DNA of 64,000 nt from Hygrophila difformis (lineage: Eukaryota; Streptophyta; Magnoliopsida; Lamiales; Acanthaceae), in assembly GCA_030278955.1 (NCBI GenBank), contig JAOANR010000009.1, forward strand, positions 40,510,945 to 40,574,944, given 5' to 3'. Position numbers and translations under genes: made by a program. Shown here piece by piece: positions 35,421 through 46,859 of this stretch. The notes under the pieces were generated by a model, which made no database searches, had not been told where the DNA came from, and saw only the letters and a list, made by a program, of their open reading frames with translations. Numbering within the stretch: position 1 is the stretch's first letter; each line of letters begins with the position of its first letter.

Positions 35421-36021
35421 ATTTTTTCAAGATTTTGTTATATTAATAGATAGATTTATTTTCTAAATATAGATATTGATGATGTGTCTGATGATGTGGC
35501 ATTACTCAGTGATTACTTAGTAACTATCAGGCAAAAAAGTCTGCACAGGCAAAAAAGTATTCAGGATTTATTATATAGATTATATATAGATTAAATAATT
35601 AGAAAAATTAAAATACTAATATTAATAATTCAACCGAAAAACAGTTTCCAAAAAATGTTAATTAATAATATAATAATTATAATTATAATCATATCTACAT
35701 CTATAATTAAAAAATATTTTTTTTATCAATTTTTGTCTATCTATTATACAGTTAATTAAATTTTTTTAATGATATTAAATTTTATAGTTAAACCTACTAA
35801 AAATTATGTTTAAAATTTGATTAATCTTACTATAGCGGATTATACTTTTTTAATTAAATATAAATTTTGATAGACTAACTAAAGTATATTAATTTATTAT
35901 ATTTTTTAGGTAAATATAAATTTTATTAAATATAAATCTTACTATTTTTTAATTTATTATATTTTTTATGTAATATTTTGGATTCAAACTTTAATATGAC
36001 TAATAAAATATAGAGGTAATA
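35421..36021. other. AT-rich intergenic DNA
   Basis: No gene, element end or RNA gene recognised; repeated AAATATAAATTTT-type words only. Confidence 0.5.
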
Positions 36022-37176
36022 ACTAAAATAGGCCACTAGAAGGAGTCATTTTCACTTTTAGGCCACATTATTTTGATTTAGGAAAATAGGCCATTAGAAG
36101 GATTTCGGGCCTGAATTTAGGCCATTGGGCTGGAATTCGGGCTGTGATGGCCTAAAAATGGAAATGACTCCTTCTGTTGGCTTATTTTAGTTTTTTTCAA
36201 TTATTTTTTTATTTTATGTAATTAAAATAAATAATACTCATTTTGTCATTATTTATGTCCTATTTTTTTCTTGTTCCAATATTTTTATTTTATTTTCATT
36301 TAAACATAATTAAATATTAATCTTCAAACCTACCCATCACCTGACATTAATAAATAAATATATTAGACTTTCAAATTACCCTCTACCATTAATAATTCCA
36401 GTCCACTCCACAACCACATATCAGTAAATCATACATAAATAAATAAATTAAAATTGTAAACTCATTAAAATCATATTATATAAATTTTTAAGTTACATTT
36501 TTTAACACTAATAATGTGACGAATGGAGTAATATAAAAAAAATATTAATTCAAATATATTATAAAATAAGTAAAACAAACATATATTCAAATAAATTATA
36601 AAGTAAAAAATAAACATGTTTTATATAAGTATCCCAAAATTTTAGGACATGATACTTTATGTAGGGATAATTAGTATTAAATACAAGGATATATTAGAAT
36701 TAAAAAATGTAGCTTAAGAATTTATATAATGTGGTTGTAATGAATTTATAATTTAAATTTATTTATTTATAAGTGATTTACTGATATATGGTTGTAGGTT
36801 GGATGAGAATTATTAGTGGTAATGTGTTTGAAAGTTTAATCTATTTATTTATTAATACGATATGATGGGGATATTTGGTACTTAATATTTAATTATTTTT
36901 AAAATGGAAATAAAAATATTGGAACAAGAAAAAAGAAAGTAGAACATAAATAATGACGGAATGAGTATTATTTATTTTAATTAAATAAATAAAAAATAAT
37001 TCAAAAAACTAAAATAGGCCACCAGAATGAGTCATTTCCACTTTTAGGCCATCGCAGCCCGAATTCCAGCCTAATGGCTTAAATTCAGGCCCGAAATCCT
37101 TCTAATGGCTCTTTTTCCTAAATCAAAATATCGTGGCCAAAAAGTGGAAATGACTCATTATGGTGGCCTATTTTAA
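36022..37176. repeat. Composite inverted repeat made of MITEs
   Basis: Two palindromic elements of about 170 bp (36022-36190 and 37008-37176), each with ends AATAGGCCAC..GAAGGAGTCA and its complement. They bracket a ~815-bp segment whose own arms pair (AATACTCATTTTGTCATTAT with its near-complement at 36940-36970). Partial copies of the 170-bp element are at 34995-35115, 39060-39205 and 52010-52195. Confidence 0.75.
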
Positions 37177-37384
37177 TTATTACCTCTAAAATATATATTG
37201 GACATAATATATTATATAAAAGAATTTATAATATATACATTTAATATTTTTTTTGTATTTAACTTAAAAGGAAAAATTAATTACTAAATACAATGTTTTC
37301 ACGTTGTTGCACTAATTCGAAACTTTTCAAACGTTAATACGTGAAATCAGATTCTTTTCAAATTCTTAAGACCAAAATACGATA

Positions 37385-39062
37385 TTTTTAGAATTGATGA
37401 GATTGAATTTGTTATTTTAAAACGTAGAAGGGTGGAATTTTTAAACTAAATAAAGTTTAGATGTATTTTTTGTCAAATAAAATTCAAGGCATAAATCACC
37501 AAACTTGATAAGTTTAGGGTTATATTTTGGGATTAGTTCAAATAACAATTAATTAGAACTCATTATTTATGTTTAATTGTTTATTTTATGCTATTTTTTG
37601 TGACAAATAAAATGGTAAATGAAGTTTGATTGAATTCACATGTTTTGTACCATGTTTGAACATGTAGCATGCTCACCTAATATTAGAGTTTTTTTTTTGT
37701 AAAAATATTGCTACAACCAAACTATTTATTCCGAATTTCACATGTATTTTTATTTTATATTGAAATATATAAGGATTATTGGATATATATATATATATAT
37801 ATATTTCTATTTTTATATTGAAATAGAAGAAGACTACTCCATCCGTTTTCTATAAATTGTAATAATTGGACATTTGATAATATTCACTCACGCACTTTGA
37901 CTTTAAGTTTTATAATAGTTATATAAGTTAAAATATAACCAAGTAAGATCTTGTTAGATTTGGCTCGTCGAATAGTTTTTAAATATTAAAATTTTACAAT
38001 TTTTACTTGTACCCAACTTGAATTATTAGTAATTTAAATTGTGCACTGGATTGCGTGATTCAGTGGAAGCCTGAGGCAAATTTAATTTATTAGACTTGTG
38101 GCCCCCCACTATAGCCCCGTGAATTTTTCCACAGACCCCGCTAAGACATCTAATGCCCCTGACATCTGAAGAAATAACACTGACCTGCATTTCCCCCCTT
38201 CCCCTGCCTCTACTTTTATCTACTTCCCCCAATAAATAACCCTAACCAACAGAATCCAATCCGTCCCAATACAATCGCTCCCGCCGCGCCTGAGTCCACA
38301 AAAGATCCGCCGATCCTTGTAAACACACCCAAACGGTAAGCGCTGCTTTATTATAACTAAATGTTTCCTCCTTGGAGTTTATTCCTTTCGCTTTGCTTTG
38401 GCTTTTACTTTGCTCTATCATTTCGGCATCTGATTCGGTCATTTTATATCTTCATTCTGATTCTGCTTTTAGTTCTTATCCCCTGTTATGATTCTAAATC
38501 CTTTGCCACATCAACGCAAACTTTTGGTTAAAGAAGCTTGTATATAGATGCCTTACAACTGTTTGCCAAAATGCTTCTACTACCCAGCGTTTCTGCTAAG
38601 TTCCAAATTATGCAAAAAAAAAAAAAAATAGAGTGTGGAAGTATAAAACAATTAACTGAGGTATATTAGTTCAGAGTAAATTGTTATACAACTATTTTTA
38701 TAAATAATTTGTACTGTAAAAGAATATAAGGAGTATATTAGTATAAACAATAAGTAAAGATTTACGGTAATCATAAATAGATTGGGATTGTAGCAATATT
38801 TTTACCCAAGAAAACTCTAATACTAAGTGATCATGTTGCATGTCCAAACAGGGTATAAAACGTGTTAATTCAATCAAACATCATTTATCATTTTATTTTT
38901 CGCAAATAATAACCTAAAGTAAACAGTTAAACATAAAATATAACTATGAACCTATCAAGTTTGGCCATTTATAATCTTAATTTTTTTTAACAAAAATACA
39001 CCTAAACTTTATTTATTTAAAATTTATACCCTTATACTTTTTAAAATATCAAATTACACCTC
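37385..39062. mobile_element. Foldback/Pack-MULE-like element with gene-derived cargo
   Basis: Arms of about 270-350 bp pair: left 37385-37735 and right 38790-39062, for example AAATAAAGTTTAG..GTATTTTT at 37446 against its complement near 39005, and GTTTGATTGAATT at 37626 against AATTCAATCAAAC at 38868. The right arm ends where another MITE starts. Between the arms are half a Stowaway-like MITE (37838-38056) and a GC-richer stretch at 38080-38620. Confidence 0.65.
38080..38620 (+). promoter_or_regulatory. Promoter/5'UTR-like cargo, truncated
   Basis: C-rich sequence with CAATAAATAACC, then a UTR-like stretch (CGCTCCCGCCGCGCC) and a good splice donor, ACG|GTAAGCG, at about 38333, followed by T-rich intron-like sequence. 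No start codon or coding exon follows. It looks like the front of a plant gene carried by the surrounding inverted-repeat element. The source gene is unknown. Confidence 0.4.
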
Positions 39063-39209
39063 ATCATTGCCTAAATTTAGGCCCGAAATTCCAGCCCAAT
39101 GGCCTAAATTTAGGCCCGGAATCCTTCTAATGACTCATTTTCCTAAATCAAAATGTGGTGGCCCAAAAGTGGAAATGACTCCTTCTGGTGGCATATTTTA
39201 GTTATTATC

Positions 39210-39275
<66 letters not shown>

Positions 39276-39290
39276 TACTACTACTACCTG
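39063..39290. repeat. Partial 170-bp MITE with attached (ATT)n
   Basis: TTAGGCCCG..CCTTCTAATG and GGAAATGACTCCTTCTGGTG match the elements at 36022 and 37008. An (ATT)n run of about 64 bp and a short (CTA)n follow. Confidence 0.75.
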
Positions 39291-39619
39291 GGTATTGCAC
39301 CTGAAGTAAAATTTATATATTTTAAAAATTCAAATAGTATATTACATAATATATATGTGAGTGAGGTTGTTGAAATTGGGGAAGAAAAGTTGGATGAGGT
39401 GTTGAAAAAAGGGGGTGGGAAAGTGGGGGAAAATTAGACTATATTATTTTTATATATAATAATATAATATATAGATATATAGATATATAGATTAGTAGTA
39501 GTACTACTACAATTATTATTATTTTTAGTAAATATATAATTATATATTAATTTTCGGAGCAGTGACATATTTTTGCGAACGTGACATATCTATATATATA
39601 GATAAATAAATAAACATAT

Positions 39620-39815
39620 ATTTAATTGGGTATCGGGTAGGGTAATCGGGTAATATATGAAATCCATACGCTACTCGCATCCGATATGATTTATTTCGGT
39701 TTCAGGTAATAACCTACCTGTTACCCGATTATTTCTACCATACCCGTGCCCGATACCGGATTACCCGAAGGGTTACCCGACCCTACGGGTAAAGTTGACA
39801 TCCCTAATAATCAAA
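39620..39815. mobile_element. hAT-like MITE fragment
   Basis: Dense GGGTA/TACCC words ending GTTGACATCCCTA, a typical terminal sequence of plant hAT-like MITEs. The left end is not clear. Confidence 0.5.
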
Positions 39816-40349
39816 TGGTATAAAAACTGAAAATGTATAAATAAATAATAAATTCAGGATTAAAATCTAAAATAAATAAAATAAAAAATGGAAAATAATA
39901 AAATCTAAAATAGATAAAATAAAGAATGCAAAGTAATATAATTCAAAATAGATAAAAATAAAATTTCAAATTTCAAATTTCAAACATTTTTTAAAATGAA
40001 CATTGTGGGAATTTCATATAAATTGAAAATTACATATATTTTAAAAATTGAAAATATATAATGAATAAATAATTAAATGCAAAAATTTAAACTTAGTAAA
40101 TTAAAAAATACAAAATTATAAAGATAAAATAAAAAATGAACAATTTCAATTTCAAAACTTTAAAATATATTTAAGAGTGAATGTTAATATAAATTAAAAA
40201 TTCCATATATTTCAAACACATAAAATCTATAATGAATAAATAAATAAATGCGAAAAAAATAATAAATTAAAAAATATAAAAATCTATAAAAATTAAAAAT
40301 TTAAAATGGAGACACCCGATTAAATTTATGATGAGTTGTTTACTAATGA

Positions 40350-40380
<31 letters not shown>

Positions 40381-40423
40381 GATAATCTGTAAATTTAAAA
40401 AGAAAAGAAATGGAAATGGGCTT
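39816..40423. repeat. AT-rich repeat
   Basis: Low-complexity AAATAAATAAAAT/AAATTTCAAATTT DNA ending in (TA)n. In reverse orientation it resembles 51340-51960. No gene. Confidence 0.5.
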
Positions 40424-41055
40424 GGCCCGGACATTAAAATTCACGGGCCAAGCGTTAAAATACCCGGGCCAAGCACAAAAGAAAAAAATGGAAATGGGCT
40501 TGGTCCGGATAAATTAAGGCACGGGCCAAGCAAAAGGACACGGGCCAAGCAAAAGGCACGGGCCAAGTTATCCATTTCTACTTGGCACAGTCCTTCTACA
40601 GCTTGGCCCGGACGGGCCAAGCATAATTCTTCCGGGCCAAGCATTAAGTACCCGGGCCAAGCACAAAAGAAAAAAAATGGAAATGGGCTTGGCCCGGATA
40701 AATTAAGGCGCGGGCCAAGCAAAAAGACCCGGGCCAAGCAAAAGGCACGGGCCAAGTTATCCATTTCTACTTGGCCCGGTCCTTCTACAGCTTGGCCCGG
40801 GCGGGCCAAGCATAATTCTTCCGGGCCAAGCACCTCTAATCAAAAATAATTTGGATAAGTCTGGATTACACTTGGCCCGGGTATTTCTACTTGGCCCGGG
40901 CCGGGCCAAGCATCCGGGCCAAAGGGTTTTCAGTCTTTTCGGGTAAAAAACTAACTTCCGTAAAGCGGCGGGCAGAAAAGTCACTGAGAATTACTGACAG
41001 GCCACAGTGATCTTTCACCCTTTTTTTTTTGGATGAACTTCCCCGGAACATTGTT
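40424..41055 (-). repeat. GGCCCGG-family repeat, inverted partial copy C
   Basis: About twenty CTTGGCCC/GGGCCAAG motifs at 40428-40925, including exact palindromes near 40600, 40790 and 40890. A unit of about 193 bp is repeated twice. On the minus strand it starts with GTTCCGGGGAA, a CTGTCAG box and the CTTTTCTGCCCGCCGC box, as in copies A and B. The open frame at 40441-40833 is a by-product of the repeats. Confidence 0.8.
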
Positions 41056-41059
41056 GGCA

Positions 41060-41061
<2 letters not shown>

Positions 41062-41103
<42 letters not shown>
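41062..41103. repeat. (AAT)n microsatellite
   Basis: About 14 units, directly beside copy C. Confidence 0.95.
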
Positions 41104-41104
<1 letters not shown>

Positions 41105-41260
41105 TGGTAATGGTCTTCTCCTCTAGTCCTCTTTCCTTCTGCCACCCACCACTCACTGGGACCATTCCTCTCTCTCTCTGCATGACCAGTATAGTACCAC
41201 AAAATCGGCCAGTGAGCAATTATTGTTTAATTTAAACATTCATGAAGTATATTGAAATAT

Positions 41261-42309
41261 GTAAAAAATGCCAAATATATCTTTTTTGTTTTAAAAAAAG
41301 CCAAATCTATCCTTTTTTTATTTTATTACCGAATTTATCCTCTACGTATGCTAATTATATCCAGAAATATCCTAAATTCACTAATCGTGGAATGGCTGCT
41401 GACGTAGCAATAAATTAACTTAAACCCTACACGCTGGATGGGATTTGAAGTGTCTCTCAATTACGGCTGGGGAAAAATACCGAGTATACCGCATACCGCA
41501 CATACCGTATCGAAAAAAAAAAATCGAAATTTTCGGTATACCGTAATTTTCGGTACGGTATCATACCGAAAAAAATTCTCCGTACCGTATACCTTGCCGA
41601 ACTTTACGGTATGAAAAATTTCATACCGTTGCCGTACCGAACATTTCGGTATACCGAAAGTTTCGGTATGAAATATTTTCATACCGTTTCCATACCGACA
41701 TTCCGGTAAGTTCGGTATATACCGCTATACCGAACATTCAGTACATACCGACATACCGTATCGCGGTATATACCGACATACCGTATCGCGGTATATACCG
41801 ACATACCGAATATTCACTACATATCGACATACCGGTATTGCGGTATATACCGGCATACCGAACTTTCGCTATATACCAACATACCGATATTACGGTATAT
41901 AACGGTATCGCGGTATATACCGATACCGTGGTATATACCAAAGTTCGGTACGGTAGCGATATACCGCGGTATCAAAAAATTTATACCGTTACCGTACCGA
42001 AATCTTACGGTACGGTATAATACCATACCGAAAATTTCGATATTTTTGGTATTTTTTCGATACGGTATGTGCGATATGTAGTATATTCGGTATTTTTCCC
42101 CAACCCTAATTGAGACACACTTCAAATTCGATCCAATGTGTAGGGTTTAAGTTAATTTATTGCCAAGTCAGCAGGCATTCCACGATTATTGAATTTAAGA
42201 TATTTTCGGATATAATTAGCATATGTAGAGGATAAATTCGGTAATAAAATAGAAAAATGATAGATTTGGTTTTTTTTTAAACAAAAAGGATATATTTGGC
42301 CATTTTTCC
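41261..42309. mobile_element. MULE-type MITE with ~200-bp inverted ends
   Basis: Ends AAATGCCAAATATATC and GATATATTTGGCCATTT begin arms of roughly 200 bp (41261-41460 and 42113-42309). The arms contain AAACCCTACACGCTGG and its near-complement. The 10-bp flanks ATTGAAATAT and ATTGGAATAT are a TSD with one mismatch, as in Mutator-like elements. No transposase. Confidence 0.8.
41461..42110. mobile_element. TACCG-rich element nested in the MULE centre
   Basis: Ends GGCTGGGGAAAAATACCG and CGGTATTTTTCCCCAACC pair. The interior is dozens of GGTATA/TACCG words. It sits at the centre of the MULE with AATT on both sides. hAT-like by its ends, but an 8-bp TSD is not visible. Confidence 0.65.
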
Positions 42310-42319
42310 ATTGGAATAT

Positions 42320-42594
42320 AATGGCCAAGGTTTGTTTGATTCATCCCTCCATCTCTGAGTTCAATAAGTAAACAACACAACACACACAAGAATGTATTTG
42401 ATTGATTGATCAAAATAGTGTTTTAGGAACAAAGTTTTATGAAGAGAAGAGTAGCAGAGCATTAAGAGATTGGTGATTCGAGCTTTCTCACAGCTCTAGA
42501 ATGGCGGAACAGGAGATGATAATAGTGTGTTACTTTGTAGACAAGATTGACCGGGGGGGTGGTTGAAAATTCCCTAGTCTGGACGATTCGGTTA
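42320..42594 (-). other. 3' flank/3'UTR of the AP2 gene
   Basis: Sequence after the stop, up to the MULE element. No clear polyadenylation signal was chosen; AT-rich towards 42360. Confidence 0.5.
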
Positions 42595-45105
42595 TCACCT
42601 CCAACAGTAGTTAGATGTGGCGTTGAAATTGGGGACTGGCGGATGAGCGACCGAAGGTATTGTGGCAACCGAAGAAGTGAAACTTGAAGTAGCGAATCCT
42701 GATGATGCTGCAATGGCCAAGATCGGGAGTGGATTCTGATTTTCGTCATCACCATGACCATGGTATGGGAGATTCCACTCCCAATTTGCCCAAGGATGGC
42801 CTTGCGGAACCTTTTCCTGTATGATTAAAATCGATGGTGTATCAAATAGACTGATGTACACACCTCCCAACTGACGTGTAACAACAAGTGCTGATTAAAA
42901 TTAAATGCAGCCTGACCTGAACTATGCATTTATATAGAGCCATGATAAAAAATAAATAAATAAAAATATTGTAAAACATGTAGTAGTATACATTGTACAC
43001 AGGGCGAAAGCAGGAATTCACTCCACTCCAGACAAAAGGCTGTTGTTTAGTCATGATTCCTTGTCCCAGCAAAAACTCAGATTCAACAGAGGCTGATGCA
43101 GAGTCCTGCAAGTGCAAGATATAATAACTAAGCGAAGATAGTTTGTAACCTACATGAGATGATGCACCACAACATAAAGATAAGAGGCGAATAAAGAACT
43201 CTCAGTTAAAGCGCACATACCTTTACTCTGCAGTTGAGTGTATGTTTTGAGCCACATTGGTCATCAATCTCCATTTGAACATCAGGTACATAAGGGGGAG
43301 CGATGCACAAGTTCAAATCTAGATCATTGTGTTCGCCGACTAGAAATATCAAAGACATGATGTTAAAGAAGAAGAGAGAATTTATATATATAAATATATA
43401 TATACTTTGTTTAATGGCTTTATTGGAGACCTCCAGTGATTGCATCAGAGCTCAACTCCTCTTCATATGTGCTAGCCTCAAAATTAGTAACTGCTTCTCT
43501 TCCGTTGCACTTGATAGCCGCCTTGTCATATGCCCTAATCAGGATCAATAGATCTATCAAAAAACATAGAACAGATACAAATTGGAACAGGTAAAGAAGG
43601 GATATTACTACTAGTTTTCAAACCTTGCAGCTTCTATCTCACTGTCGAACAATCCAAGATAGATGTACCTGTACCAAGTACTCCATAGCTAAACATTAAA
43701 ATGAACACGTTCGTAATTACAAGTAGAAACTGATGAGAACAATTCTAATGCTATCTTACTTCTTGCCAAGAAACTGCCCCATCCGAGCTTCCCAACGCCC
43801 ACATTTATGCAATGTCACTCCCCTGTATTTTGAACTTCCTCTCGAAAACCCTGTACTCTGGCGACGCAGTATGTGCACAAATTCTTCCTTGGTCAAATTC
43901 TTCATCTGTGGTGGCGAATCAAAACATTAACATCAGAAACTCGGGTAACTAAAAAGAAGAAATTTCAACGAATCCATAGTAGCGAAACCAACCTGCTTAA
44001 AATCATCTTCATAATCATGGACATTGAAATTGATATCAGCATCCAGTCCACGAAATTTAATTGCAGCACGATCATATGCCCTAAAGATAGAATCCCAAAT
44101 TTCACAAAGTAGTCATAGAAACTAAATCTCAGAATTATTGTCAACTGAAGGCTGAATGAACCATCAGACTACATTCATACCTAGCAGCAGCATGTGCAGT
44201 GTCAAATCCTCCTACAGAATCAATTCCCATTATACATTAAGTTTTTGGGATACAAATAAATTTGTAACATCCCAACCAGAATATAGTGAAGTGTTGGTTA
44301 TTAGTATTTGGACAGCTTACCTAGATATACTTGTTTGCCACAGTCCCTATACAGATCAAAGGAGATGATATCAGTAAAACCATAAACATTACATATAAAA
44401 TCATGCATTCACTATCATACTGCATCTGCAACAAATCCATAGGATCCACACTGAATTACATATATTACTGTTGATTTGATTTCACCATGAAGTGCATTTA
44501 CCAGTGGCCCTACTGATTAATAGTACTAGGGAATATCACGATTAAAAACTTGAAGTGGGACGAAATGTCAAAATAACAAGTTAATGAAATAGTTTAAACT
44601 TGATAAAGTTTAAATAAAATTACCATATGTGAGATTCCCAACGTCCGGTGCGGCGGTAGAAAGTAACGCCGCGATACTGAGAGCTGCGAGACCTCGGCCC
44701 CCTCCTACTTTTCTGCACGTGCTGCCTCCTCATTTGTTGTTGCTGCTGATCGATTATCATATGGTCGGCTATCTTACGGCCATTTCCTCCTGAGATATCC
44801 GAGCATTGAACCATCCGCCCGTCGGCATTAGCCGGAAAAAACTCCTTCATCACGTAACCGCATCTCGATTTCTCACTCTCTCCGCACTCACCTCTGCCCT
44901 TCCATATATCGAAACCGACGAACTGGCACGGACTTGAGTTCTCGTCGCAGGCGGTGCTCGAAGTCTCAACATTAACAACCGAGGAATTAGAGCTTCCAGA
45001 ATACTCCATCTGATCGCCTGAGAGTGCGGTAGGGTTATCCGACGCCGATTCAGCTCGATCGATGGTCGGCGCCGAAGGATCAATAGTCAAATCGAGGTTC
45101 AGCAT
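42595..45105 (-). CDS. TOE1-like: euAP2 transcription factor, TOE1/RAP2.7-like, ten exons
   Basis: Nuclear DNA-binding repressor; in Arabidopsis this clade (TOE/SMZ/AP2) delays flowering and phase change. Exons on minus: 45105-44624, 44346-44321, 44211-44181, 44080-43993, 43905-43760, 43668-43624, 43534-43431, 43339-43221, 43105-42992 and 42816-42595. They sum to 1377 nt (458 residues) with GT-AG introns and consistent phases. The 26- and 31-nt exons are typical of the family. Visible: N-terminal LNLDL (residues 2-6); basic SRRGPRSR before the first AP2 domain (about 143-207, [18 protein letters not shown]); second AP2 domain at about 235-293 ([17 protein letters not shown]); EAR motif LDLNL at 314-318; and a miR172 site in the last exon. 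The ATG at 45105 is preferred over an in-frame GTG one codon upstream. The exon 9 donor (GTATAC) is the weakest call. It could be another TOE/SNZ paralogue. Confidence 0.95.
42693..42713 (-). promoter_or_regulatory. miR172 target site in the AP2 gene
   Basis: Minus-strand core GCAGCATCATCAGGATTC matches the conserved miR172 target of plant euAP2 genes. It lies in the last coding exon downstream of the second AP2 domain, the usual place. It predicts repression by miR172 through cleavage and translational block. Confidence 0.93.
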
Positions 45106-45450
45106 CACAAAGTCCCAGGTCTAACCAATTTGCACAGACCAAAAGCCACAATGCATGGGAAAAAGCAGAAACTCGCTACGAAAGCAAGGAATACCTGCAC
45201 GGAATTCGTACTTTCCTCAATTTCAATCCACGGAAATATCATACAAAGCAACCTCCAAATTCAAATATAAATACACAACAGACATACACAAATCAAAGAA
45301 AAAGCAAGCCATCCGAGAATTCTGTACCTTGGCTGTGGTTTTCGGTCCCTGTCAAGTGTCAAGTCTCCACAGAGATTTGAAAAAAGGCGAAAGTGGAGAC
45401 TGGAGCGACGGAAATGAATGAAGGCCAACTATTTAACGCAGACTATGAGA
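45106..45450 (-). promoter_or_regulatory. Probable 5'UTR with an intron, and start region of the AP2 gene
   Basis: A plausible 5'UTR intron runs from 45194 (donor CAG|GTATTC) to 45121 (acceptor TTAG). TTAAATAG on minus near 45431-45438 could serve as a TATA-like box. Inferred only from motifs. Confidence 0.35.
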
Positions 45451-46859
45451 GCAAGTAAAGGAGGAGTTTTCGAGAATGAGAATATAGTAGTATATTATTA
45501 ATTTATAAATATTGTGAAATCTAAAAAACCTCAAAGTAAAGCGAAAGAGAAAGAGACAGAAAAATGTAAAGAACCTCCATGGACTTCCAGGTCCAGATGC
45601 GTGCAAGATGACGATCATATGGGAAGTATGGTTTGAACAGTTCGGATTCATTTTCTGCTGCGGGTCCGTGGAGAGTGGAGACTGCAAAGGTGATACGGCC
45701 AAGGGTGTAATTTGTTGGGGGGACCGGAGGTAGAGGCCGCTGAACGGGTGACGCGTGTAAAGAACGAACAAAGAAGTGCACGGGCAGTGTCAGCGCGTCG
45801 GTGGTGCCTTGCCTGGACTAACGTGAAACAAACATGTTTATGTACCCCCTCCTCCTCGGCTCCTCCGGTTAATTTTGTGGGGAGGCTTGTGTGTTGTCAT
45901 ATGCAAATGCACAATTATGACACATGGTCAATAAGTGATGTTACAGAACAATTGATATTTGCGCCTAGAAAAATGATAAATCAGTAAGTGATGTCACGAG
46001 GTTAATAAATGATATTGCGAGATCAATAAGTGATGGCAACAGAATAATTAATATCAACATCATCACTTTTGGAGTATCTCCCATCATTATGCATATGCAG
46101 ACTAATACAAAGTCTGTACAGAAACTTGATTGAATTTTGTCTATCTTTCTTTTGGGGGGGTCAGTTTAGTTAGAGACATTTTACATTATCAATAGGTGGT
46201 GTCGTTATTGTATAGACTGCAAGCATAACTGCATATGCAATTGTATTCTCCATCTTTAATATTGTGATGTTTGAGTTGTATTTTATCCATTAAAAAATTG
46301 AATGCGAATATCACATAAATGTATATACAGATCATATAATCACAATATAATATCACTGACACACACAACAACAACAAAAAAAAAAAAAAATCTTTTGGCA
46401 TAACAAATCCACAACACAAAAATAATCGTGACCACCACACCGTTAGGAGACATCACAAAAAAATATATAGCACAACAGAGTTGCACCCTGCAGTTGACTC
46501 ATTCCAATGGAAATGTGAATATGAAACTGATGAGAATTTACTTTTTGATATTTTAAGATCATTGCGTTTGGTTAGTTGAGAATCTCAAATTTCCATCGCT
46601 AATTAATTTACTATAATTCCTTGAATTTCAATTGAACAAATTTTATAAATATGTCATTTTTCTATAGAATACATAGTATTTAAACCCATTTAATATATAA
46701 AATTATTTATATATAATCAATGTATGATAATTAGTTATTTAATGTCACTAAATCCATATTACTTTTATTTTTATATAGAATATAAATATATTTTAAGCAA
46801 ATATGAGAATATATTTTAAAAATATTTTTACTCCCGTTTCGGAGTAACGCTTAATTCTC
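45451..46859. other. Upstream intergenic region of the AP2 gene
   Basis: No second gene. 45580-45900 is relatively GC-balanced and may hold promoter sequence. 45925-46060 has a loose repeat of AATAAGTGATG. The rest is AT-rich. Confidence 0.45.

Noticed and set aside
40441..40833. 130-residue repetitive frame on minus
   Set aside because: Produced by the GGGCCAAG tandem motifs; the period is a multiple of three only approximately and copies A and B do not keep it.
45433..45781. Minus-strand frame upstream of the AP2 gene as a separate gene
   Set aside because: No domain or homologue recognised; position fits the promoter or 5' leader of the AP2 gene.
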